Positions 53,496 through 62,271 of a stretch of DNA of 64,000 nt are shown piece after piece. The notes under the pieces are model-generated. The model did not search any database and had not been told where the DNA came from. It was given only the letters and a program-made list of their open reading frames with translations. Source of the stretch: an uncultured Lachnospiraceae bacterium (GTDB lineage: Bacteria > Bacillota > Clostridia > Lachnospirales > Lachnospiraceae); assembly GCA_902793685.1 (NCBI GenBank), contig CADBEN010000001.1:124001-188000 (forward strand). Direction: 5' to 3'. Position 1 is the first letter of the stretch, and each line of letters opens with the position of its first letter. Position numbers and translations under genes: made by a program.

Positions 53496-53807
53496 TCAGT
53501 CTGCTTTCTTCTGATCTTCCTGCTCCTTCAGTCTCCGGAATGTCAGGTCATAGCCGTCGTTGCCGAAGTTCAGAGACCGGTTCACGCGGCTGATCGTCGC
53601 GGTCGAGGCGCCGGTCTTTTCCGCGATCTCCAGATATGTCTTCTTTTCACGAAGCATTTCCGCCACTTCATACCTCTGGGAAAACGAAAGAAGCTCATTG
53701 ATCGTGCAGATATCTTCAAAGAACTGATAGCATTCTTCCTCTGTGCGGAGCGTCAGGACTGCACGGAAAAGACGGCCGACATTCTCCGACTGGAGTTTCT
53801 TGTTCAT
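53496..53807 (-). CDS. yerC: YerC/YecD family TrpR-like DNA-binding protein
   Basis: 103 residues. TrpR-superfamily helix-turn-helix: RYEVAEMLREKKTYLEIAEKTGASTATISRVNRSL. N-terminal ~40 residues are the dimerisation helices. Its regulated genes are unknown; it is conserved upstream of pcrA in Firmicutes. It has a strong promoter and its own terminator. Confidence 0.94.
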   Translation of the reverse strand: MNKKLQSENVGRLFRAVLTLRTEEECYQFFEDICTINELLSFSQRYEVAEMLREKKTYLEIAEKTGASTATISRVNRSLNFGNDGYDLTFRRLKEQEDQKKAD

Positions 53808-53858
53808 GCTTTCATTCCTCCCGTACGCTGATAATTATCCGGACTGGACATCTTGTAC

Positions 53859-53887
53859 ATTTTAGCACATTACCAAATTAAAGTAAA
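53859..53887 (-). promoter_or_regulatory. yerC promoter
   Basis: Minus strand TTTACT (53887-53882), 17 bp, TAAAAT (53864-53859) with TGC extension. Confidence 0.75.
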
Positions 53888-54046
53888 GTCTCATTCCGTC
53901 CGCAGGTTCTTCATTGCCTTTCCGCCTTCATTGTAATATACTTCAAATGGTTTGCATAATACAATAACATCAGGTTCTGTTGTTTCAGCAGGAGCAGGTC
54001 TTCTCTGAAGCAAAAACCGGCAGATATATGACAGGGGTATTGATCA

Positions 54047-55483
54047 ATGGATAATTACTATTTCGGACGAACAGGAAACAATTACGGCAGCTACGGCTCC
54101 GGCAGCCGCAGACGGCGCAGGCGTGGTCCCGGTCCGCTTCTTCCGCTGCTTCTGGTGCTTCTTCTCATCCTGCTGATTGCAGGAGTCGCTTTCGGGGTGA
54201 AGAAGCTCCGCGGCGCGAAGCCGGACAAGCCGGAATCCTCCGTCACGGAGACCGCGGAAGGTGCAGGCGGTGAAAATCCGGAGGAGACTGTCCCCGAGGT
54301 CACGAAGACCGCGCTGGAAGAGATCATGGAAAAGGCAGAGCGCCTTTCCCTGATGTACGATTACGACGAGGCGATCCGCCTGATCAGCGAAAATGAGGAA
54401 GCTTCCGCCAGCGAAGAAGGAAAGGCTGCGGTCGCAAAGTATGAAGAGCTGAAGGCAGCCTGCGTCCGTCAGGACATTTCCCAGATCACCCATGTGTTCT
54501 TCCACATTCTGATTCCGGAAGATTCCATGGACAAGGTGTTCGACGGCGACAAGGAGCAGCGCGGCTACAATCTCGTCATGACGACAGAGACCGAGTTCCG
54601 CCGCATCCTTCAGAGCATGTACGACCGCGGATTCGTCCTGGTGCGTCTCCACGACATGGCCTACGAGGTGGATGATCCCGAGAACGGCGGGAAAAAGATG
54701 GTCGAGGGCGACATCATGCTGCCAGAGGGCAAGAAGGGCTTCGTCATGTCCCAGGACGACGTATGCTACTATGAGTACATGGAGGACGACGGCTTCGCGA
54801 ACCGCCTGGTCATCGGTGAGGACGGACGGGTCACCACCCAGCGGGATTATGAAGACGGCACCTCCGACATCGGCTCCTACGACCTGATCCCCATTCTGAA
54901 CGATTTCATCGACGAGCATCCGGACTTCTCCTACCGCGGAGCCAAGGCAGTCATCGCAGTCACCGGCTACAACGGTGTGTTCGGATACCGCACGGATACC
55001 GCCTATGAAGGCGTAAACCCGAATATCGAGGAAGATAAAAAGAAGGTCACGGAGATCGCCCGGGCGCTGCGTGCGGACGGCTGGGAACTCGCTTCCCACA
55101 GCTGGGGCCACCGCTATTACGGCCAGATCTCCATGAGCGACCTGCAGGCGGACAACGGCAAGTGGCAGGAACGCGTCGCCCCGCTCATCGAGGGTTCTGA
55201 CATCATCATCTATGCCTTCGGGGACGACGTCGCCGACTGGCATCCCTACAAGACGGAAAACGAGCGCTTCATGCTGCTCTGGCGCAGCGGCTTCCGCTAC
55301 TTCTGCAACGTCGACTCGAACCGTGTCTGGGTCCAGAAGGGCAACGATTACCTCCGCCAGGGCCGCCGGAACCTGGACGGCCAGCGCATGTGGCAGGATC
55401 TCAGCACCGGCAGCGACCACCTGAGCGACCTCTTCGACGTGAAGGAAGTCTTCGACCAGGGGCGCCCGACTCCGGTGGAATAA
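54047..55483 (+). CDS. Membrane-anchored polysaccharide deacetylase-like protein
   Basis: 478 residues: Gly/Arg-rich cytoplasmic N-terminus (1-28), one TM helix (~29-50), an acidic linker, a helical region (~88-145) and a deacetylase-like fold: the SQDDV acidic pair replaces the usual TFDDG, and HSWGH gives the H-x3-H metal ligands. Similar proteins occur in Clostridia without proven activity. ATG 54047 in the window follows no strong Shine-Dalgarno. Role in wall/polysaccharide modification is inferred. Confidence 0.78.
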   Translation: MDNYYFGRTGNNYGSYGSGSRRRRRRGPGPLLPLLLVLLLILLIAGVAFGVKKLRGAKPDKPESSVTETAEGAGGENPEETVPEVTKTALEEIMEKAERLSLMYDYDEAIRLISENEEASASEEGKAAVAKYEELKAACVRQDISQITHVFFHILIPEDSMDKVFDGDKEQRGYNLVMTTETEFRRILQSMYDRGFVLVRLHDMAYEVDDPENGGKKMVEGDIMLPEGKKGFVMSQDDVCYYEYMEDDGFANRLVIGEDGRVTTQRDYEDGTSDIGSYDLIPILNDFIDEHPDFSYRGAKAVIAVTGYNGVFGYRTDTAYEGVNPNIEEDKKKVTEIARALRADGWELASHSWGHRYYGQISMSDLQADNGKWQERVAPLIEGSDIIIYAFGDDVADWHPYKTENERFMLLWRSGFRYFCNVDSNRVWVQKGNDYLRQGRRNLDGQRMWQDLSTGSDHLSDLFDVKEVFDQGRPTPVE

Positions 55484-55505
55484 AACATTTCCGGAAAGAC
55501 ATGAA

Positions 55506-55551
55506 AAGAACAGGACAGCGGCAGGAATTTTCCTGCCGCAGTCCTGTTCTT
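55506..55551. terminator. Bidirectional terminator (deacetylase-like / CobW genes)
   Basis: 21-bp arms 55506-55526 and 55531-55551 with a single A-A mismatch and a 4-nt loop. It separates convergent genes. Confidence 0.88.
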
Positions 55552-55608
55552 AATCACTTCATGCCTGTTGAAGACCGGATCTCTTTAAATACAGCATTTT
55601 CCCGGATC

Positions 55609-56571
55609 TCACGAGAAGGTCGCGATCTCTTCGATGGGTCCGGTAAGGACTGCGCTCCTGATGTACAGGACCGGTCCCTCGGCACCGTACTCCGGCGCGT
55701 TCTCGCAGCGGATCTCCGCCTTCACGCGGATCCATGCCTCGTTCCTGATACTGTCCGCACTCTTATAGCGGCACAGAAGACCCATATACTGGGTGTCCGC
55801 CGCACAGCAGGTCATGACCTGTCTGCCCAGGATAAAGCTGCCTGCAGCGAGCTTTCCGGGCTTTAAAACCTGTCCGGTGAACTCCACTGTCTTTCCGTCA
55901 TACTTCTGCGGACGGTCCATGGAATCCACATAGAAGATTGCGTAGTTCTCCGGGACGATCTCGATATAGTCCTGCTTCAGGTCATAGGGGAGCTCGATGT
56001 TGAAATCTCCGCGGATTTCTCCTTCCTTCCCCTCGAAGACCAGCTCGGCGTTCTGTGCCATGGCCTTCAGGGAAAGATAGTAGTTTCCGAGCTTCTCCTC
56101 CGGGATGCCGTCCGCACGGTTGCAGATGACGAGCTCCGTGTTCCGGAGCATCGTCCCCATCAGCGGCCGCAGGTTCTGGATATAGAGATCCAGGGTGGAG
56201 GTGTCGATGATGGTGATCTGCTGGTTCAGGAACCATTCATCCGGCAGTTCCAGCTGATCCTGGGGCCACATGCCGTTCCACTCGATCAGGATCCGTTCCG
56301 GATTATACTGCTTTCCAAGCTCCGCCAGCGTTTCCTTTGTCATCTCCTCCGGCTTTTCCATATAGACGGCGACAGTCTTGTTGCCGGCGAGGAACCTGTC
56401 CTCATACTCTTCCTCGCCCTCCTCGCAGACCACAAGGAGCGTGGTCCCGTCGGTCTGGAAATATGCCTGATCCATGGTGAACTTCAGGAACTGAGTCTTT
56501 CCCGCCTCCAGAAATCCGTTGATCAGGAATACCGGCAGCCGGTCGTCATTCTCTTCAAACATTTCCGCCAT
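55609..56571 (-). CDS. CobW-like P-loop protein with TIGR03943-like C-terminus
   Basis: 320 residues. P-loop NGFLEAGKTQ and NRADG (G4-like) mark a CobW/SIMIBI GTPase, but the canonical GKT(T/S) reads GKTQ and no CxCC motif is present in the N-half. The C-terminal ~120 residues (YDGKTVEFTGQVLKPG, CCAADTQYMGL) resemble the TIGR03943/DUF1980 domain of metal-linked permease partners. Start shares one base with the stop of the preceding CobW gene. Likely a metal-handling partner; permease gene not seen. Confidence 0.8.
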   Translation of the reverse strand: MAEMFEENDDRLPVFLINGFLEAGKTQFLKFTMDQAYFQTDGTTLLVVCEEGEEEYEDRFLAGNKTVAVYMEKPEEMTKETLAELGKQYNPERILIEWNGMWPQDQLELPDEWFLNQQITIIDTSTLDLYIQNLRPLMGTMLRNTELVICNRADGIPEEKLGNYYLSLKAMAQNAELVFEGKEGEIRGDFNIELPYDLKQDYIEIVPENYAIFYVDSMDRPQKYDGKTVEFTGQVLKPGKLAAGSFILGRQVMTCCAADTQYMGLLCRYKSADSIRNEAWIRVKAEIRCENAPEYGAEGPVLYIRSAVLTGPIEEIATFS

Positions 56572-57734
56572 TATCCCTTAAACTCCTTCTCCAGCAGGTC
56601 TTCCTTCAGGTCGGATCCGATCACGCACACCTTTCCGGTATACTCCGGAATACCGATGCGGACCTCGGTCTCGCCCGGAACCAGGTCAAAGTACAGCCAT
56701 TCGGTCTGGGTCTTCGTCGGCACCATACCCTTGCAGCGGATGACGGTTCCGAACTCATCGGTGTTCGCAAGCTTCTCCAGGATCCCGCGGAGCCGCTCCT
56801 CGCTGATCGGCGGAACCTGCTCGAGACCCCAGCTCTGGAAGACCTCGTCCGCGTCATGACCGTGGTGATGATGATGGTGATGTCCGCAGGAGCACTCTTC
56901 GCCGTGGTGATGGTGGTGGTGCTCATGCTCATGCTCATGATCATGATCATCGTCGTCATCATCGTCATGGTGGTGGTGATGATGTTCATGTTCATCCTCA
57001 TCGTCATCGTCATCATCGTCATGGTGGTGATGATGATGCCCGTGCTCATCCTCGTCTTCATGGTGGTGATGGTGATGTTCGTGCTCTTCTTCCTCTTCCA
57101 TCACCTGCTTCATGAGCTCGGCCTTGAGATCCACCGGCTCCTCAAGGATCTCCAGAAGCTTCTTTCCGGAAAGCAGCGCCACCGGCGTGGTGATGATGGT
57201 GGCGGTCGGATTCAGTTCCCTGATCATGGCGACAGCCTCGTCGATGACCTCCTGCTTCGCGATATCCGTTCTGGAGAGGACGATGGTCGTGGCAAACTGG
57301 ACCTGGTTGTTGAAGAACTCGCCGAAGTTCTTCATATACAGCCTGCACTTCTTCGCGTCGACCACCGTCACCGCGGAGTTGTTCTCGACCTCCAGGTCCG
57401 CCTCCACGTCCGCCACAGCCTTCATGACGTCAGAAAGCTTTCCGACGCCGCTGGGCTCGATGATGATGCGGTCCGGCTTGTATTTCGTCAGGATCTCCTG
57501 CAGGGAGCTGGCGAAATCTCCTACCAGGGAGCAGCAGATGCATCCGGAGTTCATCTCCCGGATCTCGATCCCGGAATCCTTCAGGAATCCGCCGTCGATG
57601 CCGATCTCGCCGAATTCGTTCTCGATCAGGACCACCTGCTCGCCGGCTACGGCGTCCTTCAGAAGCTTACGGATAAATGTCGTCTTTCCGGCGCCGAGAA
57701 AGCCGGAGATAATGTCAACCTTTGTCTTTGCCAT
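56571..57734 (-). CDS. CobW/ZNG1-type GTPase metallochaperone with His-rich loop
   Basis: 387 residues. Walker A GFLGAGKT, the CxCC metal motif (GCICC, ~65-68), SRTDI (G4) and a C-terminal CobW domain (~310-385). Between them, 56850-57086, lies a region of nearly 40 His alternating with Asp/Glu and ending CSCG. CobW/ZNG1 proteins transfer zinc or cobalt to target enzymes. ATG 57734 is preferred over ATG 57740, which directly abuts the Shine-Dalgarno. Confidence 0.92.
   Translation of the reverse strand: MAKTKVDIISGFLGAGKTTFIRKLLKDAVAGEQVVLIENEFGEIGIDGGFLKDSGIEIREMNSGCICCSLVGDFASSLQEILTKYKPDRIIIEPSGVGKLSDVMKAVADVEADLEVENNSAVTVVDAKKCRLYMKNFGEFFNNQVQFATTIVLSRTDIAKQEVIDEAVAMIRELNPTATIITTPVALLSGKKLLEILEEPVDLKAELMKQVMEEEEEHEHHHHHHEDEDEHGHHHHHHDDDDDDDEDEHEHHHHHHDDDDDDDHDHEHEHEHHHHHHGEECSCGHHHHHHHGHDADEVFQSWGLEQVPPISEERLRGILEKLANTDEFGTVIRCKGMVPTKTQTEWLYFDLVPGETEVRIGIPEYTGKVCVIGSDLKEDLLEKEFKG
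56850..57086 (-). repeat. His/Asp/Glu-rich low-complexity coding tract
   Basis: Codes for four to five runs of HHHHHH separated by DDDDDDD-like acidic blocks. The DNA is a degenerate CAT/GAC repeat that may vary in length between strains. Confidence 0.9.
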
Positions 57735-57810
57735 AATCATCTTCCTTTCTGAAAGTATGTGATCAGCACTCTGTACGCGGAATGCTTCACAATAATATGC
57801 GTTCTATATC

Positions 57811-57820
57811 TGATATATCA
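57811..57820. promoter_or_regulatory. TGATATATCA dyad before the CobW genes
   Basis: Perfect 10-bp palindrome just downstream of the extended -10 (57833-57841, TGC-TATACT on the minus strand) and so in operator position. The regulator is unknown. Confidence 0.4.
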
Positions 57821-57832
57821 CTCACTGAATCA

Positions 57833-57841
57833 AGTATAGCA
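57833..57841 (-). promoter_or_regulatory. Extended -10 promoter of the CobW gene pair
   Basis: TGC-TATACT on the minus strand with no good -35. Confidence 0.5.
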
Positions 57842-57878
57842 GGGCTGTCAAGCGTCTTCGCTGCAGATCCAGCCGGGT

Positions 57879-58385
57879 TCAGAACGACGGCAGCCGCTCC
57901 ATGACAAGCGCCGCCAGCAGTCCGATCAGGGCCCCTGTGACGATCCCCGAAGCCATCAGGACGGGCAGATACCAGAAAACATTCGCGTTCTCCACCACCG
58001 CGGCCGCGACAGCCAGCTGCCCCACGTTGTGCATGACACCGCCGATGATACTTACGCCGGTCCTTCCGAAGAGGCCGCTCTTTTTCGATGCGATCATGCA
58101 GACCAGGCTCAGGATCCCTCCCGCCAGCGAATACAGCATGGACGAAAGATTCCCGAAGGTCAGCCCCACCAGGACGATGCGGGTCAGGGAGACTGCGGCG
58201 GCAGGAAGGATCCCTTCCGTGAACAGGCAGACCATTGTGACCAGGTTTGCCAGCCCCAGCTTTATTCCGGGCACCCCGAAGCTGAACGGGATCAGGGTCT
58301 CGATATAACTCATGATCATCGCCAGCGCGACGAACATCCCGAACCGGGCTGTTTGTTCCGCCGTCTTGTTTCTGCTGTTCTTCAT
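57879..58385 (-). CDS. Gx transporter family membrane protein
   Basis: 168 residues, five to six membrane helices. The GVPGIKLGLANLVTMVCL and GNLSSMLYSLAGGILSL motifs are typical of the Gx transporter family (HepS component I-like in older annotation). Substrate unknown; related to ECF S-components. ATG 58385 has AAGGAG upstream. Follows the Asp23 gene after about 60 nt, likely co-transcribed. Confidence 0.88.
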   Translation of the reverse strand: MKNSRNKTAEQTARFGMFVALAMIMSYIETLIPFSFGVPGIKLGLANLVTMVCLFTEGILPAAAVSLTRIVLVGLTFGNLSSMLYSLAGGILSLVCMIASKKSGLFGRTGVSIIGGVMHNVGQLAVAAAVVENANVFWYLPVLMASGIVTGALIGLLAALVMERLPSF

Positions 58386-58447
58386 GGTTCTCCTTGAACA
58401 TGAACTGCCGCGCCGGATCAGAATGCGGCGCGGCAGATCTGTGCGGA

Positions 58448-58816
58448 TCAATCGATATTGACGCCTGCGATCTTTACATTGACCTCAAGGACCTTCAGTC
58501 CGGTCATATTCTCGATCGCGGCGATGACGCGCTCCTGAACCTTTGCGCTCACTTCCGGGATATTGAAGCTGTAGCGGATGTTCAGCGCGAGGTCCACGGT
58601 CACATGCTCTTCCGTCACGTCCACCTTGACGCCGCGGGAAAGATTCTTCATGCCAAGCTTTCCCACCAGATCATTGGTGATGTTCCCGGCCATGGAGTCC
58701 ACGCCTTCCACTTCGAGGGCCGCAAGCGCAGCGATCACCGCGACGACCTCGTCCGCGATACAGATCTCACCGATGCGTTCCTTCTGTCCGCTGACAACCT
58801 TCGTATTCTCTTCCAT
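58448..58816 (-). CDS. Asp23/Gls24 family envelope stress protein
   Basis: 122 residues. The Asp23 core is clear: GEICIADEVVAVIAALAALEVEGVDSM (in parts), then VHVTVDLALNIRYSFNI-like strand (EEHVTVDLALNIRY). Membrane-associated stress/envelope protein; in Staphylococcus Asp23 is anchored by AmaP. AAGGAGGAG before ATG 58816. Promoter with extended -10 at 58851-58859. Confidence 0.92.
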   Translation of the reverse strand: MEENTKVVSGQKERIGEICIADEVVAVIAALAALEVEGVDSMAGNITNDLVGKLGMKNLSRGVKVDVTEEHVTVDLALNIRYSFNIPEVSAKVQERVIAAIENMTGLKVLEVNVKIAGVNID

Positions 58817-58850
58817 AGGATCTCCTCCTTCTGCGTTGCAGATCTGATTT

Positions 58851-58859
58851 ATTATACCA
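58851..58859 (-). promoter_or_regulatory. Extended -10 promoter of the Asp23 gene
   Basis: TGG-TATAAT on the minus strand; -35 weak. Confidence 0.6.
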
Positions 58860-58922
58860 TCTCTGTGCAGGAAACGCATCCGGAAGCTTCAGATCCGGCC
58901 TTATCCCTGCGCTGACAAGTCT

Positions 58923-59402
58923 TTATTTGTGATAAGGTTCCCCGTTCCTGATCCGGTAGCTCCGGTAAAGCTGCTCCAGCAGGATGACCCGCATAAGCTG
59001 GTGCGGGAAGGTCATGTCAGAAAAGCTGATCTTCCGGTCCGCCTTCGCCAGGACCTCCTGCGACAGTCCCAGGGACCCGCCGATGATGAAGGTTAGGTCT
59101 CCGCGTCCTTCCGTCTCCCAGCGTTCGTGGGCTTTGGAAAAGGCTATGGAGTCAAACCGGTCTCCCCGGATCTCCAGCACGATGGTCAGTCCACGGTCCT
59201 TCAGCTTCTCCAGGATCCGCTTTCCTTCTTTTTCCCGGATCTTTTCTTCCATGGCCGGGGGACAGCCCTCAGGCGTCTTCTCATCCTTTACTTCCGTGAC
59301 GGTCAGCCGGCAGTAGGCGGAAAGACGTTTCGCGTACTCCGCACAGGCATCCTTCCAGAATTTCTCCTTCAGGCTTCCGACCGTGATCACCGTAATATTC
59401 AT
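58923..59402 (-). CDS. rlmH: 23S rRNA (pseudouridine1915-N3)-methyltransferase RlmH
   Basis: 159 residues, exactly the standard length. SPOUT-fold knot motifs FIIGGSLGL and SFSDMTFPHQLMRVILLEQLYR, with C-terminal GEPYHK. ATG 59402 overlaps the end of the response regulator gene (ATGA), so translation is coupled. Confidence 0.97.
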   Translation of the reverse strand: MNITVITVGSLKEKFWKDACAEYAKRLSAYCRLTVTEVKDEKTPEGCPPAMEEKIREKEGKRILEKLKDRGLTIVLEIRGDRFDSIAFSKAHERWETEGRGDLTFIIGGSLGLSQEVLAKADRKISFSDMTFPHQLMRVILLEQLYRSYRIRNGEPYHK

Positions 59403-60103
59403 TCGCCGGACACCCGGAAATAATACCCGACGCCCCATTTCGTGTGTACGTAGCGGGGCTCACTGGGCGAAGGCTCGATCTTTTCGCGGAGACGCCTTAC
59501 ATGGACGTCCACCGTGCGCACATCGCCGGACTCGGAAGCCTTGCTTCCCCAGACCATGGAAAGAAGCTTTTCGCGGCTGAAGACCTTGTTGGGACTGGTG
59601 GCCAGCAGCTCGAGAATGTCGAATTCCTTCGCAGTCAGGTTGATCTCCTTGTTCCCCACAAAGACCCGCCGGCCGTCAATGTCAAGCTTCATGTCCCCGG
59701 CAGTAACGATATGCTGCTCCTGGCGGGTATGGCTCTGGCTTTTCTGGTTTCGGCGGAGAATAGCCTTGATGCGGGCTTTGACCTCAAGGATATTGAAGGG
59801 CTTCGTGATGTAGTCATCCGCACCGTAGTCCAGGCCGAGGATCTTGTCCATGTCTCCGCCCCGGGCCGTCAGCATGATGATCGGCACCTCGGAAAACTCC
59901 CGGATGGTCTGGCAGACCTCAAAGCCGTCATGCTTCGGAAGCATGACGTCCAGAAGGATCATGTCGTATTCATTCTGTTTCGCAAGTTCGATCGCTTCCT
60001 CTCCGTCGTAGGCGCAGTCCACCTTCATGCCGTCCTGCTCCAGACTGAACCGGATCCCTTTCACGATCAGTTTTTCATCGTCAACCACCAATACCCTGGT
60101 CAT
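59399..60103 (-). CDS. OmpR/PhoB-family response regulator (orphan)
   Basis: 234 residues. Receiver domain with phospho-acceptor Asp52 (LLDVML), acidic pair at 8-9, Thr in LTARGGD and Lys in TKPFN; winged-helix C-terminus (KEFDILELLATSPNKVFSRE, RTVDVHVRRLREKI). It looks like WalR/YycF or PhoP types. No sensor kinase gene is nearby; rlmH follows directly. Promoter not obvious. Its kinase must be elsewhere or it responds to another signal. Confidence 0.92.
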   Translation of the reverse strand: MTRVLVVDDEKLIVKGIRFSLEQDGMKVDCAYDGEEAIELAKQNEYDMILLDVMLPKHDGFEVCQTIREFSEVPIIMLTARGGDMDKILGLDYGADDYITKPFNILEVKARIKAILRRNQKSQSHTRQEQHIVTAGDMKLDIDGRRVFVGNKEINLTAKEFDILELLATSPNKVFSREKLLSMVWGSKASESGDVRTVDVHVRRLREKIEPSPSEPRYVHTKWGVGYYFRVSGE

Positions 60104-60129
60104 TTATACTCCTTATACCGCCGCAGCGC

Positions 60130-60957
60130 TTATTCTGCAGTGATTTGATCTTTCAGCTGATTATATGTCGATTGTTTGATGCCCGGGATCCTCATGAGAT
60201 CCTCAGCGCTCCGGAAGGGGCCGTACTGCTCCCGCCAGGCGATGATCCGCGAAGCCTTGCTCTCTCCGATCCCGGGGAGCGTCATGAGCGTTTCCGCATC
60301 CGCGGTGTTCAGGTCGATGCGTCCGTCCGCCGTTTTCCCTGATTCCCGGGGCGCCTTCACTGCAGGCGGATCTTCGGCGGCATTTCTGCTGACATTCCCG
60401 CCGCTTTTCCCTGCAGCGGCCCATTCTTCCTCCGATGGAATAAGGATCATCTCCCCGTCCGTAAGGAGCTCCGCAAGATTCCATGAATCCCGCGCGGCGT
60501 CTTCCGTAAAGCCTCCGGCTGCCCGGACCGCGTCCGTGATCCTGCTTCCTTCCGGAAGCACATACACCTCCGGACGGTTCACGGAACCGCACACGTAGAC
60601 GTGCAGAAGCGCAGGCGCTGGGCTTTCTTCCGTGAATCTGCTTCCGGACAGTGTCCCGTCCGCAACGGATTCCGTGCTTTCCCGGGATGCATTCTCCTCT
60701 GCCGGTTCCCCGGCCGGCGCAGAAGGCAGGTCTGTCTTCGCATCAGATCCTCCGGTCAGAGCTGCGGGAGCCGCTCCGCGGGCTTCCGGATCCGCACTCA
60801 GTATCGACGGACCCGCCGTCTTCCGTCCCGCAAGGCTGAAGCTTAAGCCCAGCAGCGTCAGGCAGACAGCAGCCGCGGCTGTCCGGAAGTACCGGTATTT
60901 CCATAACTTTTTCAAGGCAGCATTCCTTTCGGATGCTGCCGGGCCTGCATGTTTCAT
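60130..60957 (-). CDS. comEA: ComEA-like DNA-uptake protein (SLBB + HhH)
   Basis: 275 residues: N-terminal anchor (~25-42), Ser/Glu/Ala-rich linker, SLBB domain (~125-190; VYVCGSVNRPEVYVLPEGS in parts) and C-terminal helix-hairpin-helix pair (NTADAETLMTLPGIGESKA, MRIPGIKQSTYNQL). ComEA binds DNA during transformation uptake. No comEC is in this window. ATG 60957 is preferred over 60972. Confidence 0.88.
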   Translation of the reverse strand: MKHAGPAASERNAALKKLWKYRYFRTAAAAVCLTLLGLSFSLAGRKTAGPSILSADPEARGAAPAALTGGSDAKTDLPSAPAGEPAEENASRESTESVADGTLSGSRFTEESPAPALLHVYVCGSVNRPEVYVLPEGSRITDAVRAAGGFTEDAARDSWNLAELLTDGEMILIPSEEEWAAAGKSGGNVSRNAAEDPPAVKAPRESGKTADGRIDLNTADAETLMTLPGIGESKASRIIAWREQYGPFRSAEDLMRIPGIKQSTYNQLKDQITAE

Positions 60958-60960
60958 TAT

Positions 60961-61003
60961 AAACAAAAACACAGGCCTTGACTACTCCAAAAGGCCTGTG
61001 TTT
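60961..61003 (-). terminator. Terminator of argB-argD
   Basis: AAACACAGGCCTT (60967-60979) pairs with AAGGCCTGTGTTT (60991-61003), 11-nt loop; then TTGTTTA on the minus strand. Confidence 0.88.
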
Positions 61004-61050
61004 CGTGACTGTTTTTCTGTTGATTATTCCGGGGATCCCGGACGGTCCGG

Positions 61051-62271
61051 TCAGGCGTTCGCCTGCTCCTCCGCCGTGATGGCACGATCGATCTTTTCGA
61101 TGGCCTCGTCCACGACCTCCTTTGTGACGATCAGGGCCGGGATGATGCGGAGGATGTTGGTGCCCGCGTTGATGAGAACGATATGCTCATCCAGCAGCGC
61201 GCGGTTGATGATGGGGTTCACGGAGATGTCGAACTCCACGCCGTACATCATGCCCTTGCCGCGGATGTCGACGATGTGCGGGTGCTTCGCCTTCAGGCCT
61301 TCCAGCTTCTCCTTCAGGTAAGCGCCGGTCTCGTTGACATTCTTCAGGATGTCGTCCTTCTCCATGATGGTGAGGACAGCGTCGGCAGCCGCGCATACAA
61401 AGGGGTTGCCGCCGTAGGTGGTTCCGTGGTCACCGGGCTTCAGGGTGGTGTTGCCCTTGCCGGAGGTCAGGAACGCGCCGATCGGCACGCCGTTGCCCAG
61501 CGCCTTCGCCACGGTCAGGACATCCGGTTTCACGCCGGAATACTGCCATGCGAAGTACTTTCCGCTGCGTCCCATACCGCACTGGATCTCGTCGAAGATC
61601 AGGATGAAGTCGTGCTCGTCTGCCAGTTTACGGAGTCCCTTCAGGAACTCGTCTGTCGCCGGATAGATGCCGCCCTCGCCCTGGATGGGTTCCACGATGA
61701 TGCCGCAGGTCTTGTCCGTGATCTGTGCCTTGACGGAATCCAGGTCGTTGAAGGTCGCGAAGCGGATGCCCGGGATCAGAGGCTCGAAGGGAGCGCGGTA
61801 TGCTTCCTTGCCGGTGACGCTCAGGGCGCCCATGCTGCGGCCGTGGAAGGAATGATCCATGGCGATGATCTCATACTGGGAGCTGTCACCGTTCTTGTCG
61901 TAGGCGTAGCGGCGGGCGATCTTCAGCGCGCCCTCCACAGCCTCGGTGCCGGAGTTGGTGAAGAAGACCTTGTCCATCTGGCTGGCCTTCAGAAGCTTCT
62001 CTCCTGCGGACAGTGCCGGCGGATTGTAGAAATAGTTGGAGATGTGCTGGAACTTATCGATCTGCGCCTTCAGTGCCTCATCGTATCCCGGATAATGGTA
62101 GCCCAGGGCATTGACTGCGATGCCGGCAAAGAAATCCAGGTACTCGGTGCCGTCGGTATCGTAGAGGCGGACGCCGTCGCCGCGCTCGAACATGACCTGA
62201 TAACGGTTGTAGGCCTTGTAAAGAACCTTCTCGGCCTCACTCATGGACTGCTTCATCTGCTCAGTTGCCAT
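61051..62271 (-). CDS. argD: Acetylornithine aminotransferase
   Basis: 406 residues, class III PLP aminotransferase. [25 protein letters not shown], the PLP-Lys in [10 protein letters not shown] (PLP Lys ~255) and [12 protein letters not shown] are present. ATG 62271 has GAGGAGG 9 nt upstream; longer frame to 62394 is antisense-like and rejected. Overlaps argB by 11 nt. Confidence 0.97.
   Translation of the reverse strand: MATEQMKQSMSEAEKVLYKAYNRYQVMFERGDGVRLYDTDGTEYLDFFAGIAVNALGYHYPGYDEALKAQIDKFQHISNYFYNPPALSAGEKLLKASQMDKVFFTNSGTEAVEGALKIARRYAYDKNGDSSQYEIIAMDHSFHGRSMGALSVTGKEAYRAPFEPLIPGIRFATFNDLDSVKAQITDKTCGIIVEPIQGEGGIYPATDEFLKGLRKLADEHDFILIFDEIQCGMGRSGKYFAWQYSGVKPDVLTVAKALGNGVPIGAFLTSGKGNTTLKPGDHGTTYGGNPFVCAAADAVLTIMEKDDILKNVNETGAYLKEKLEGLKAKHPHIVDIRGKGMMYGVEFDISVNPIINRALLDEHIVLINAGTNILRIIPALIVTKEVVDEAIEKIDRAITAEEQANA

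Noticed and set aside
54044-55420. Minus-strand frame opposite the deacetylase-like gene
   Set aside because: Antisense shadow without recognisable domains or start signals.
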